Of a stretch of DNA of 64,000 nt, positions 57,507 to 64,000 are shown one piece after another; positions within the stretch are counted from its first letter, which is position 1; every line of letters begins with the position of its first letter. Under the pieces are notes generated by a model. It had not been told where the DNA came from. It did not search any database and worked only from the letters and a program-made list of their open reading frames with translations. The translations under genes were made by a program, and so were the position numbers. Source of the stretch: Lichenicola sp964247725 (lineage in GTDB: Bacteria; Pseudomonadota; Alphaproteobacteria; Acetobacterales; Acetobacteraceae). The stretch covers positions 37,225-101,224 of the forward strand of contig CAXTVM010000008.1 of assembly GCA_964247725.1 (NCBI GenBank), written 5' to 3'.

Positions 57507-59084
57507 ATGTCGGCCCGCCTCGATCTCGACCTCCCCGAGGACGACGCCGCGGACGGGCTGCTGCCGCAGCGCAGTCCCGCCTGCACCATGGTCATCTTCG
57601 GCGGCGGCGGCGACCTGACCCGCCGGCTGCTGGTGCCCGCACTCTACAACCTGGTGTCGGCGCAGCTGCTGGACGAGGGGTTCTCGATCATCGCGGTCGA
57701 CTGGTCCGAGCTCGACAGCGAGACGCTGCGCCGGCAGCTCGGCGAGACGATGCGGACGTTCGTGGCGCAGCGCCGCGCCAGTGCCGCCGAGCTGCGGCAG
57801 GAGTGCTGGGACTGGCTCTGCCAGCGCATCTCGTTCCTGCGCGGCAGCTTCGACGACCCGCAGACCTACCAGGCGCTGTCCAGCGTGTGCGGGGTCGGCA
57901 ACTGCGTGTTCTACCTGGCGGTGGCGGCACGGTTCTTCGCGCCGATCGTGGGCCAGCTCGAGGTGGCCGGGCTTACCCGCGAGACCGAGACACGGTTCCG
58001 CCGCGTGGTGGTCGAGAAGCCGTTCGGCTCCGACCTGGCCTCGGCGCGGGCGCTGAACGCGCAGCTGCGCAACTCGCTGGACGAGAGCCAGATCTACCGG
58101 ATCGACCACTATCTCGGCAAGGAGACGGTGCAGAACATCCTGGCGCTGCGCTTCTCCAACGGCTTCTTCGAACCGCTCTGGAACCGGCAGAACATCGACC
58201 ACGTGCAGATCACCGCGGCCGAGACGGTGGGGGTCGAGACGCGAGGCCGGTTCTACGAGACCACCGGCGCGCTGCGCGACATGGTGCCGAACCACATCAT
58301 GCAGCTGCTGGCGATGATGGCGATGGAGGCGCCGAGCTCGTTCGACGCCGACGCGGTGCGCGACGAGAAATCGAAGGTGCTCTCCGCGGTGCACCGGCTG
58401 ATGCCGGGCGATGTCGTGCGCGGGCAGTATGCCGCCGGCCACATCGCCGGGCGCGCCATGGCGGGCTACCGCGAGGAGCCGGACGTGGCGCCGGACAGCG
58501 GCACCGAGAGCTTCGTGGCCATGAAGCTGATGATCGACAACTGGCGCTGGGCTGGAGTGCCGTTCTACGTGCGTACCGGCAAGCGGCTGACGCAGCGCCG
58601 GACCGAGATCGCGATCCACTTCAAGCAGGCGCCGTATGCGCTGTTCCGCGAGACGCCGGTCGAGAAGCTGACGCCGAACATCATGGTGCTGCAGATCCAG
58701 CCGTTCGAGGGCGTCACCATGCAGTTCTCGGCCAAGGTGCCGGGCCCGACCGTCAAGCTCGGCGGCGTGCGGATGAAGTTCGACTACGCCGACTGGTTCC
58801 AGGAAGGGCCGAGCACCGGCTACGAGACGCTGATCTACGACTGCCTGATCGGCGACGCCACGCTGTTCCAGCGGGCGGACAACGTCGAGGCCGGGTGGTC
58901 CGTGGTGCAGCCGGCCCTGGATGCCTGGGCGGCAGATACTCGGGCGGCCGACACGGCCGACGCGCCCCTGCCGCACATCGAGCCGGGCGGGCTGCACTTC
59001 TACGCCGCCGGCAAGGCGGGCCCCGCGGCGGCGGACGCGCTGCTGGCCCGCGAAGGCCGCCACTGGCTGCGGCTCACCGGATGA
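57507..59084 (+). CDS. zwf: Glucose-6-phosphate 1-dehydrogenase
   Basis: 525 aa. Oxidises glucose 6-phosphate to 6-phosphogluconolactone, the entry of the oxidative pentose phosphate and Entner-Doudoroff routes. Cofactor site VIFGGGGDLTRRLLVPALYN (residues ~29-48; G-G-G-G-D-L in place of the common G-A-S-G-D-L), active site YRIDHYLGKETVQNILALRF with the substrate K and catalytic H, and VEKPFGSDLASARALN. Starts one base after the gnd stop; its stop overlaps the next start (ATGA). Confidence 0.96.
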   Translation: MSARLDLDLPEDDAADGLLPQRSPACTMVIFGGGGDLTRRLLVPALYNLVSAQLLDEGFSIIAVDWSELDSETLRRQLGETMRTFVAQRRASAAELRQECWDWLCQRISFLRGSFDDPQTYQALSSVCGVGNCVFYLAVAARFFAPIVGQLEVAGLTRETETRFRRVVVEKPFGSDLASARALNAQLRNSLDESQIYRIDHYLGKETVQNILALRFSNGFFEPLWNRQNIDHVQITAAETVGVETRGRFYETTGALRDMVPNHIMQLLAMMAMEAPSSFDADAVRDEKSKVLSAVHRLMPGDVVRGQYAAGHIAGRAMAGYREEPDVAPDSGTESFVAMKLMIDNWRWAGVPFYVRTGKRLTQRRTEIAIHFKQAPYALFRETPVEKLTPNIMVLQIQPFEGVTMQFSAKVPGPTVKLGGVRMKFDYADWFQEGPSTGYETLIYDCLIGDATLFQRADNVEAGWSVVQPALDAWAADTRAADTADAPLPHIEPGGLHFYAAGKAGPAAADALLAREGRHWLRLTG

Positions 59085-59929
59085 TCCCGGCCCCCCGCGC
59101 GCCGGCTGCCGCCCGGATCAGGTTGCTGGTTTCGGACATCGACGGCACGCTGATCAACGGCGACAAGGAGCTGACGCCGGCGACGCTGGACGCCGTGGCC
59201 TCGCTGCGGCAGGCCGGCATCCGGCTCTGCCTGGTCAGCAGCCGGTCGGTGCGCGGCATGCGGACGATCCTGGGCGGGGTCGGCAACGACGGCCCGGTGG
59301 CCGGGCTGAACGGCGCCGAGATCGTCGGCGCGGATGGCGGCGTGGTGGAGACGCGGCCGCTGGCAACGGAGACGGCACGGCTGGCGATCGAGACGCTGAC
59401 GCTGAACCACGTCGATTGCTGGGCCTTCTCCGGCGGCGAGTGGCTGATCCGCGACGTCGCCGGCCCTTACGTGCCGCGCGAGCGCCGGACGGTGCGGTTC
59501 GAGCCGACGACGGTGCGCTCGTTCGAGCCCTACATCGACCGCATCGGCAAGATCATGGGCTCCAGCAACGACTACGCCCTGTTGGAGCGCATGGAGACCG
59601 AGCTGCAGACCATGCTGGGCCGCGACGTCAGCGCGCACCGCTCCTCGCCCTGGTACCTCGACGTCACGCACGCCCAGGCCAACAAGGCCCATGCCGCGCG
59701 CCGCCTGGCGGGACTGCTGGGCATCGACTGGTCCGAGGTGGCCTGCATCGGCGACATGGACAACGACATGGCGATGCTGGGCGAAGCGGCGCTGGCGATC
59801 GCCATGGGCAACGCGCCGCCGGCGGTGGCCGCGGCCGCGCACTTCGTGACCGGCACCAACGACGAGGATGGCTGGGCGGAGGCGGTCGTCGACTTGATCC
59901 TGCCGCGGGCCCCTGGAGATCAGCCATGA
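59081..59929 (+). CDS. Cof-type HAD phosphatase, paralogue 1
   Basis: 282 aa from ATG 59081 (ATGA overlap with zwf). HAD superfamily class IIB: motif I LLVSDIDGTLINGDKEL (nucleophile and acid Asp), motif II region LCLVSSRSVRGM, motif III Lys within HAQANKAHAARRL, and motif IV ACIGDMDNDMAMLGEA. The cap between ~85 and 190 is of the Cof type, which acts on small sugar phosphates. Being co-translated with zwf suggests it removes a phosphate from a pathway intermediate or damaged by-product; the exact substrate is unknown. A colinear paralogue lies immediately downstream, separated by a repeat. Confidence 0.88.
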   Translation: MIPAPRAPAAARIRLLVSDIDGTLINGDKELTPATLDAVASLRQAGIRLCLVSSRSVRGMRTILGGVGNDGPVAGLNGAEIVGADGGVVETRPLATETARLAIETLTLNHVDCWAFSGGEWLIRDVAGPYVPRERRTVRFEPTTVRSFEPYIDRIGKIMGSSNDYALLERMETELQTMLGRDVSAHRSSPWYLDVTHAQANKAHAARRLAGLLGIDWSEVACIGDMDNDMAMLGEAALAIAMGNAPPAVAAAAHFVTGTNDEDGWAEAVVDLILPRAPGDQP

Positions 59930-59935
59930 GCTTAC

Positions 59936-60073
59936 TAGGAAGACCAGGGGCTTTGCCCCTGGACACCACTGGGGCCGTGGGTCGCAGGCCCCGATCCGTT
60001 GAGGCTCTTCTTACGAATCGGGGTTCGGGGCCCGCGGCCTCAACGGGTCCAGGGCAGCGCCCTGGCCTTCCCT
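59936..60073. repeat. Palindromic intergenic repeat, copy I (two opposing halves)
   Basis: AGGAAGACCAGGGGC with the hairpin CCAGGGGCTTTGCCCCTGG, a GGGGCC...GGCCCC module and CCCCGATCCGTTG. After a short middle (CTCTTCTTACG) comes the inverse half: AATCGGGG, GGGGCCCGCGGCCTC, CCAGGGCAGCGCCCTGG and GGCCTTCC. Fills the whole gap between the two HAD genes and ends just before the second ATG. Confidence 0.87.
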
Positions 60074-60074
60074 C

Positions 60075-60893
60075 ATGACCGCGCCCCCCAAGATCAGCCT
60101 CGTGCTGGCCGACGTCGACGGTACCCTGGTCACCCGCGACAAGGTGTTGACCGACCGGGCGGTGCGCGCGGTGCGGACGCTGCGCGAGCGCGGCATCCGC
60201 TTCGCGGTGACCAGCGGGCGGCCGCCGCGCGGCATGGGCATGCTGATCGGGCCGCTCGACATCACCGAGCCGATCGCCGGCTTCAACGGCGGGCTGTTCG
60301 TCCGCCCGGACCTGTCGATCATCGAGGCGAAGACGCTGTCGCGCGAGGCGGCCGACGCGGCGGTGCGCGTCCTGCGCGACCACGAGGTCGACGTCTGGGT
60401 CTATAGCGGCGAGGACTGGCTGGTGGGCGACGCGAAGGCGCCGCATGTCGACCGCGAGCAGTGGACGGTGAAGTTCGCGCCGACCGTCACCAAGGATTTC
60501 GACGCGGCGCTGGAGCACGCGGTGAAGATCGTGGGCGTCAGCGACGACCTCGAGGTGATGAGGAAGGTGGAGCGGGCGGCGCAGGGCGAGCTGGGCGACC
60601 GCGCATCGGCGGCCCGCTCGCAGCCCTACTACCTCGACATCACCCATCCCGACGCCAACAAGGGCGGCGTGGTGCTGAGCCTGGAGCGGATGCTGGGGGT
60701 GAGGCCGTCCGAGGTGGCGACGCTGGGCGACCAGCCCAACGACGTGCTGATGTTCAGGAAGAGCGGGATCTCGATCGCCATGGGCCAGGCCGCCGACGAG
60801 GTGAAGCAGGCGGCGACCTACGTCAGCGACTCCGCCGAGGACGAGGGGTTCGCCAAGGCGATCGAGCGCCACGTGCTGGGAGAGGCGGCGTGA
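60075..60893 (+). CDS. Cof-type HAD phosphatase, paralogue 2
   Basis: 272 aa from ATG 60075. Same architecture as the preceding HAD protein: motif I LVLADVDGTLVTRDKVL, FAVTSGRPPRGMGML (motif II), HPDANKGGVVLSLERM (motif III Lys) and TLGDQPNDVLMFRKSG (motif IV, G-D-x-x-N-D). Colinear with paralogue 1 throughout but well diverged, notably in the cap, so the two may have different substrates. The ribosome site is provided by the last bases of the repeat region (TTCCCTC has no clear Shine-Dalgarno), so translation start may be weak. Stop overlaps pgl (GTGA). Confidence 0.88.
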   Translation: MTAPPKISLVLADVDGTLVTRDKVLTDRAVRAVRTLRERGIRFAVTSGRPPRGMGMLIGPLDITEPIAGFNGGLFVRPDLSIIEAKTLSREAADAAVRVLRDHEVDVWVYSGEDWLVGDAKAPHVDREQWTVKFAPTVTKDFDAALEHAVKIVGVSDDLEVMRKVERAAQGELGDRASAARSQPYYLDITHPDANKGGVVLSLERMLGVRPSEVATLGDQPNDVLMFRKSGISIAMGQAADEVKQAATYVSDSAEDEGFAKAIERHVLGEAA

Positions 60894-61633
60894 CCACGCA
60901 CGCCGGCGAGGGGCGCGTCGAGGTGCTGGACGATCGGGAGGCGGTCGCGCGCCGGGCCGCGGACCTGCTGACCGAGCGGGCACTGGCCAAGCCGGGTCCG
61001 TTCGTGGTGGCGCTGTCCGGCGGTTCCACGCCGAAGCGGCTGTACGAGATCCTGGCTGGGCGCGATCATGCGGCACGTTTTCCGTGGGACCGGGTTCGGC
61101 TGTGCTTCGGCGACGAGCGGATGGTGCCGCCGACCGACGAGGACAGCAACTACAACATGGCCAACCTGGCGATGCTGTCGAAGGTGCCGGTGCCGCCGCA
61201 GAACGTGTTCCGGATGCCGACCGACGGCACTCCGGCGGAGGCGGCGGCGCGCTACCAGGGAGAGCTGCAGGCACTCTACGGTGCCGCCGAGCTGGAGCCG
61301 GGCCGGCCGCTGTTCGACGTGGTCCTGCTGGGGCTTGGCGAGAACGGCCACACCGCGTCGCTGTTTCCGGACACCGGCGTGCTGGGCGAGACGACCGCCT
61401 GGGTCGGCAGCTGCGAGCCGCACGATGCGCCGCATGCACGGCTGACGCTCACCTACCCGGCGATCGCCAGCAGCGCCGCGGTGCTGTTCCTGGCCACCGG
61501 GGCGGCGAAGGCTCCGGTGATCCGGGCGGTGCGCGGCGGCGACGGGGCGCTGCCGGCGACGCATGTCTGCAGCGACGGCGAGCTGATCTGGGTGCTGGAC
61601 CAGGCAGCAGCGGGAACCGCCGGCCATGGATGA
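60890..61633 (+). CDS. pgl: 6-phosphogluconolactonase
   Basis: 247 aa from GTG 60890, overlapping the HAD stop by four bases. Hydrolyses 6-phosphogluconolactone to 6-phosphogluconate, the step between Zwf and Gnd. Family marks: FVVALSGGSTPKRLYEIL, VRLCFGDERMVPPTDEDSNY (G-D-E-R), LLGLGENGHTASLFPDT (G-x-G-x-D/N-G-H-T-A-S-L-F-P) and RLTLTYPAI. Overlaps rpiA by eight bases, so translation is coupled along the row. Confidence 0.95.
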   Translation: MTTHAGEGRVEVLDDREAVARRAADLLTERALAKPGPFVVALSGGSTPKRLYEILAGRDHAARFPWDRVRLCFGDERMVPPTDEDSNYNMANLAMLSKVPVPPQNVFRMPTDGTPAEAAARYQGELQALYGAAELEPGRPLFDVVLLGLGENGHTASLFPDTGVLGETTAWVGSCEPHDAPHARLTLTYPAIASSAAVLFLATGAAKAPVIRAVRGGDGALPATHVCSDGELIWVLDQAAAGTAGHG

Positions 61634-62318
61634 TCCGGCGCTGGCGCTGAAGCGGCTGGTGGGTGCGGCCGCCGCGGAGCTGGTCGAGGACGGGATGGTG
61701 GTCGGCATCGGCACCGGCTCCACCGCCGACTGCATGATCGACAGCCTGGGAGCCCGGGTGCAGGCGGGCCTGCGCTGCGTCGGCATCCCGAGCTCGGTGC
61801 GCAGCGCGGAGCGGGCGCGGGCGCTGGGCATCGAGATCGGCAGCTTCGCCAGCCACCCCGAGATCGACCTCACCCTGGACGGCGCCGACGAGGTCGAGCG
61901 CGGCACGCTGAATCTCGTCAAGGGGCTGGGCGGCGCACTGCTGCGCGAGAAGATCGTGGCGGCAGCGTCGGCACGCATGGTGGTGCTGGCCGACGCAAGC
62001 AAGCTGGTCGACAGGCTGGGCCGGCATACGGCGGTGCCGGTCGAGGTGTCGTCGTTCGGCTGGGAGGCGACCGCGCTGCGGCTCGGCCGGCTGGGCGCCC
62101 GGGTGTCGCCGCGCCGCGCCCGCGGGGGCGAACTCACCGTCACCGACGGCGGCAACATGATCCTGGACTGCGCCTTCGGCCCGATCGAGGACGCGGCGGC
62201 GACCGAGGCCGGCATCCGCGGGATCGTCGGCGTGTTCGAAAGCGGGCTGTTCGTCGGCCGCGCATCGCTGGCGCTGGTGGCGAACGCGGGCGGCATCGTC
62301 CGCTACGAGGTGGGATGA
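61626..62318 (+). CDS. rpiA: Ribose-5-phosphate isomerase A
   Basis: 230 aa from ATG 61626. Interconverts ribose 5-phosphate and ribulose 5-phosphate. VVGIGTGSTADCMIDSLGAR is the phosphate-binding loop (G-x-G-T-G-S-T), then LTLDGADEVERGTLNLVKGL (D-G-A-D-E with catalytic residues), GGALLREKIVAAAS (K-G-x-G-G-A-L-x-x-E-K) and VTDGGNMILDCAF. Full length for the family. Links with pgl (8-base overlap) and gntK (ATGA overlap). Confidence 0.95.
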   Translation: MDDPALALKRLVGAAAAELVEDGMVVGIGTGSTADCMIDSLGARVQAGLRCVGIPSSVRSAERARALGIEIGSFASHPEIDLTLDGADEVERGTLNLVKGLGGALLREKIVAAASARMVVLADASKLVDRLGRHTAVPVEVSSFGWEATALRLGRLGARVSPRRARGGELTVTDGGNMILDCAFGPIEDAAATEAGIRGIVGVFESGLFVGRASLALVANAGGIVRYEVG

Positions 62319-62827
62319 GCGCGCCGCCGGTGGCCCGCCGCATCCTGGTGGTGATGGGGGTGTCCGGATCCGGCAAGACGACGGTGGCGGAGCTGCTGCG
62401 CGACCGGCTCGGCTGGCCGTTCCAGGAAGGCGACGAGCTGCACCCGCGGCGCAACATCGACAAGATGCACGCCGGCATCCCGCTCGACGACGCCGATCGG
62501 GCGCCGTGGCTCGAGCGCTGCGCCGAGTGGATCCGGGCCCGCCACCAGTCCGGAGAGCCCGGCATCCTGACCTGCTCGGCGCTGAAACGCGACTACCGGG
62601 AAACGCTGTGGCAGGGCTTCGCCGACGTGTGGTTCCTGTACCTCAAGGTCCCGGACGAGCTGCTGCAGGAGCGGCTGGAACGCCGGGAGGGCCATTACAT
62701 GCCGAGCAGCCTGCTGCCGACGCAGCTGCGCACCCTCGAGGAGCCGGGGGCCGGCGAGCAGGTGATCGAGGTCGAGGACCGGGATACGGCCGAGGCGACG
62801 GCGGCCGCGGTGCTGGCGCGGCTGTAG
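62315..62827 (+). CDS. gntK: Gluconokinase
   Basis: 170 aa. Phosphorylates gluconate to 6-phosphogluconate, feeding external or periplasmically produced gluconate into the pathway encoded by the preceding genes. P-loop GVSGSGKTTVAELLRDRLG (residues 15-22 G-V-S-G-S-G-K-T), FQEGDELHPRRNIDKMHAGI (family G-D-x-x-H-x-x-x-N-x-x-K-M) and ILTCSALKRDYRETL. Compact GntK type. Overlaps rpiA by four bases and ends the operon. Confidence 0.94.
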   Translation: MSAPPVARRILVVMGVSGSGKTTVAELLRDRLGWPFQEGDELHPRRNIDKMHAGIPLDDADRAPWLERCAEWIRARHQSGEPGILTCSALKRDYRETLWQGFADVWFLYLKVPDELLQERLERREGHYMPSSLLPTQLRTLEEPGAGEQVIEVEDRDTAEATAAAVLARL

Positions 62828-62944
62828 CCCCGCCCCTGGTCCGCATCACGCATCGTTCATCGTGCGGGCTCATCGACGCGTCCGGTCCTGGACTATCTTG
62901 CATGGAGTGCGGCGCGGACGCCGGATGGAGCGGGGGGCATCCCG

Positions 62945-63457
62945 ATGCCGATCAGGATACGGAATCGTGCCATGACCTGGATGGCCGCACTGGCGGCGGC
63001 CGGCCTGTCCGGCGTCAGCCTGCCGGCCAGGGCTACGCCGACCGGCGGACCGAACCTCTCGCCGCCGGCGACGATCGAGTGGCCGGCGGCGCCGTTGGAC
63101 CCGGGCGCCGGTGCCGTGGCCCGATCGGGTCCAGTGGTGGCGCAGTCGCAGATCGACGCCGGGCCGCTGCAGGGTCCGCTCTCCGCTGCTGGCGCCGATG
63201 GCCGGACCGGACGCTGCACCTACCCGACGCGCCGCGTGGCGCACCATCGCCAGGTGACGCATCAGGCCGCACGCCTGCTGCCGGCGGCCGTGCCGCTGGT
63301 GCCCGTGGTTCCGGTCTACGCCTATCCCCCGCCTATCTTCTATCGGCCGGCCCCGCTGTTCTACGGCGTCCGTCCGTTCTACCGCCCCTATTTCTACCCC
63401 TACCTCTACAGGCCATATCTGCGCGGTCCGTACGGCTACGGCCGCGGCTTCTACTGA
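62945..63457 (+). CDS. Secreted Tyr/Pro-rich hypothetical protein
   Basis: 170 aa. A signal peptide (TWMAALAAAGLSGVSLPARA) opens the protein, cleavage probably after P-A-R-A; ATG 62945 and ATG 62972 are both possible starts. The C-terminal half is made of Tyr/Pro/Phe repeats (VYAYPPPIFYRPAPLFYGVR, PYFYPYLYRPYLRGPYGYG). Such low-complexity aromatic tails occur in small exported, perhaps surface-associated proteins of Acetobacteraceae. One free cysteine (GRCTYPT). Function unknown; a related but frameshifted gene is at 3641-3905. Confidence 0.62.
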   Translation: MPIRIRNRAMTWMAALAAAGLSGVSLPARATPTGGPNLSPPATIEWPAAPLDPGAGAVARSGPVVAQSQIDAGPLQGPLSAAGADGRTGRCTYPTRRVAHHRQVTHQAARLLPAAVPLVPVVPVYAYPPPIFYRPAPLFYGVRPFYRPYFYPYLYRPYLRGPYGYGRGFY

Positions 63458-63692
63458 TACAGGCCGCGTCCGGAGGTCCGCCGCGCGTCGCCACCGGACG
63501 GGTCCGATCCGATCCAGGCAAACCGGACCGAGGTGCTGGACGCTGCCGCGTGGCATCGTTGGCGGCGCGGCTGATCCCGGCGATGTCGCCGGTCTCGGCC
63601 GAGGAACTGCGGCAGGAGACGGCGAGGGATGCGACGCCGCAGCACACGGGATCGGCATAGACAGATACAGGGCGGCGCTGACGGACCAGCCG
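63458..63692. other. Spacer before a GNAT-like gene
   Basis: 235 bases with no gene recognised in any frame. GC-rich throughout. Confidence 0.4.
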
Positions 63693-64000
63693 GTGTTGTA
63701 CACGCCCGGATTCATCCTGCGACGGCCAGCGAAACGGGATGTTCCCGCCATCGTTGCCATTGCCGGCGATTGGGAGGTCGCAAGCCGCCTCGCGCGCCTG
63801 CCGCATCCCTACCTGGAGGCCGACGCGCTCTTCTTCCTCGACACGATCGTTCCGGCGGAACTGGCGTGGGTGATCGTCGAGCGATCGTCCAGGCAGGTCG
63901 TCGGCGTGCTCGGACTGGCGCCGGATGGGAGGGCGGCCGAGACCGTCGACACCATGACCCATGCCGAGGCGGCGATCGCCGACCTGGTGGCGCAGGGAGT
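63693..64000 (+). CDS. GNAT-like acetyltransferase, N-terminal part (window edge)
   Basis: From GTG 63693 (TTG 63696 also possible) a frame of 102 codons runs off the window. It begins LYTPGFILRRPAKRDVPAI, continues AGDWEVASRLARLPHPYLEA and AWVIVERSSRQVVGVLGLAP, the first strands and helix of RimJ-type N-acetyltransferases (L-x-L-R-x-P, then D-W-x-V-A, then V-G-x-I-G-L). After G-L-A-P-D-G the expected E-L-G-Y-W and acetyl-CoA loop are not seen; it passes to RAAETVDTMTHAEAAIADLV. This suggests a small internal deletion or a divergent member. The rest is outside the window. Confidence 0.5.
   Translation, partial: MLYTPGFILRRPAKRDVPAIVAIAGDWEVASRLARLPHPYLEADALFFLDTIVPAELAWVIVERSSRQVVGVLGLAPDGRAAETVDTMTHAEAAIADLVAQG

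Overview
This is GC-rich chromosomal DNA, most likely from an alphaproteobacterium of the Acetobacteraceae (Rhodospirillales); the genus cannot be fixed from the sequence. The assignment rests on the fused transaldolase/glucose-6-phosphate isomerase inside a tkt, tal-pgi, gnd, zwf, pgl, rpiA, gntK operon, a dnaK-dnaJ pair followed by dapB and metK, an OprB-type sugar porin remnant, and a palindromic intergenic repeat of a kind I recall as common in that family. No rRNA, tRNA or CRISPR array was seen.

Layout. 0-2.1 kb: a class I P450 system (ferredoxin, reductase, P450; minus strand, P450 cut by the window edge). 2.1-9.1 kb: small secreted proteins, a deletion hybrid of an RND efflux adaptor and pump, an intact DHA2-type drug exporter, and an S41-like peptidase gene with an in-frame stop. 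9.1-13.9 kb: a TetR regulator, an orphan ChrR-type anti-sigma/cupin protein, a multiply frameshifted AzgA-type purine permease, a truncated tatD and an eroded IS5-family transposase. 13.9-20.5 kb: dnaK, dnaJ, dapB, metK, trmB and a small dimeric-barrel protein. 20.6-24.2 kb: two tiny genes, a sodium:solute symporter with its DUF3311 partner, and a decayed OprB porin. 24.4-28.6 kb: sugar porter, formate/nitrite-type channel, hisC, PEBP-family protein. 28.6-33.5 kb: a histone-H1-like coiled-coil protein, then part of a purine catabolic cluster (flavoprotein, hiuH, allantoate amidohydrolase) and an SDR. 33.6-37.1 kb: SDR and SRPBCC genes, two of them damaged. 37.4-46.5 kb: a minus-strand operon ndh, UlaG-like hydrolase, glgX, treZ, treY. 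46.6-51.1 kb: an intact RND adaptor/pump pair behind a TetR-type operator. 51.3-62.8 kb: the complete pentose-phosphate/gluconate operon, with two paralogous HAD phosphatases inserted. 62.9-64 kb: a Tyr/Pro-rich secreted protein and the start of a GNAT-like gene.

Two themes stand out. A modular palindromic repeat lies between genes at about ten places. Its hairpin arms change in a compensated way between copies, it often begins at or inside a stop codon, and it supplies the only plausible start codon of hiuH and the last codons of transketolase. Second, gene decay is concentrated between about 3.6 and 36.4 kb (deletion hybrid, nonsense codons, frameshifts, truncation), while 37.4-62.8 kb looks intact. 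Sequencing error cannot be excluded for single-base defects, but it does not explain the deletion hybrid, the truncated tatD or the transposase remnant.
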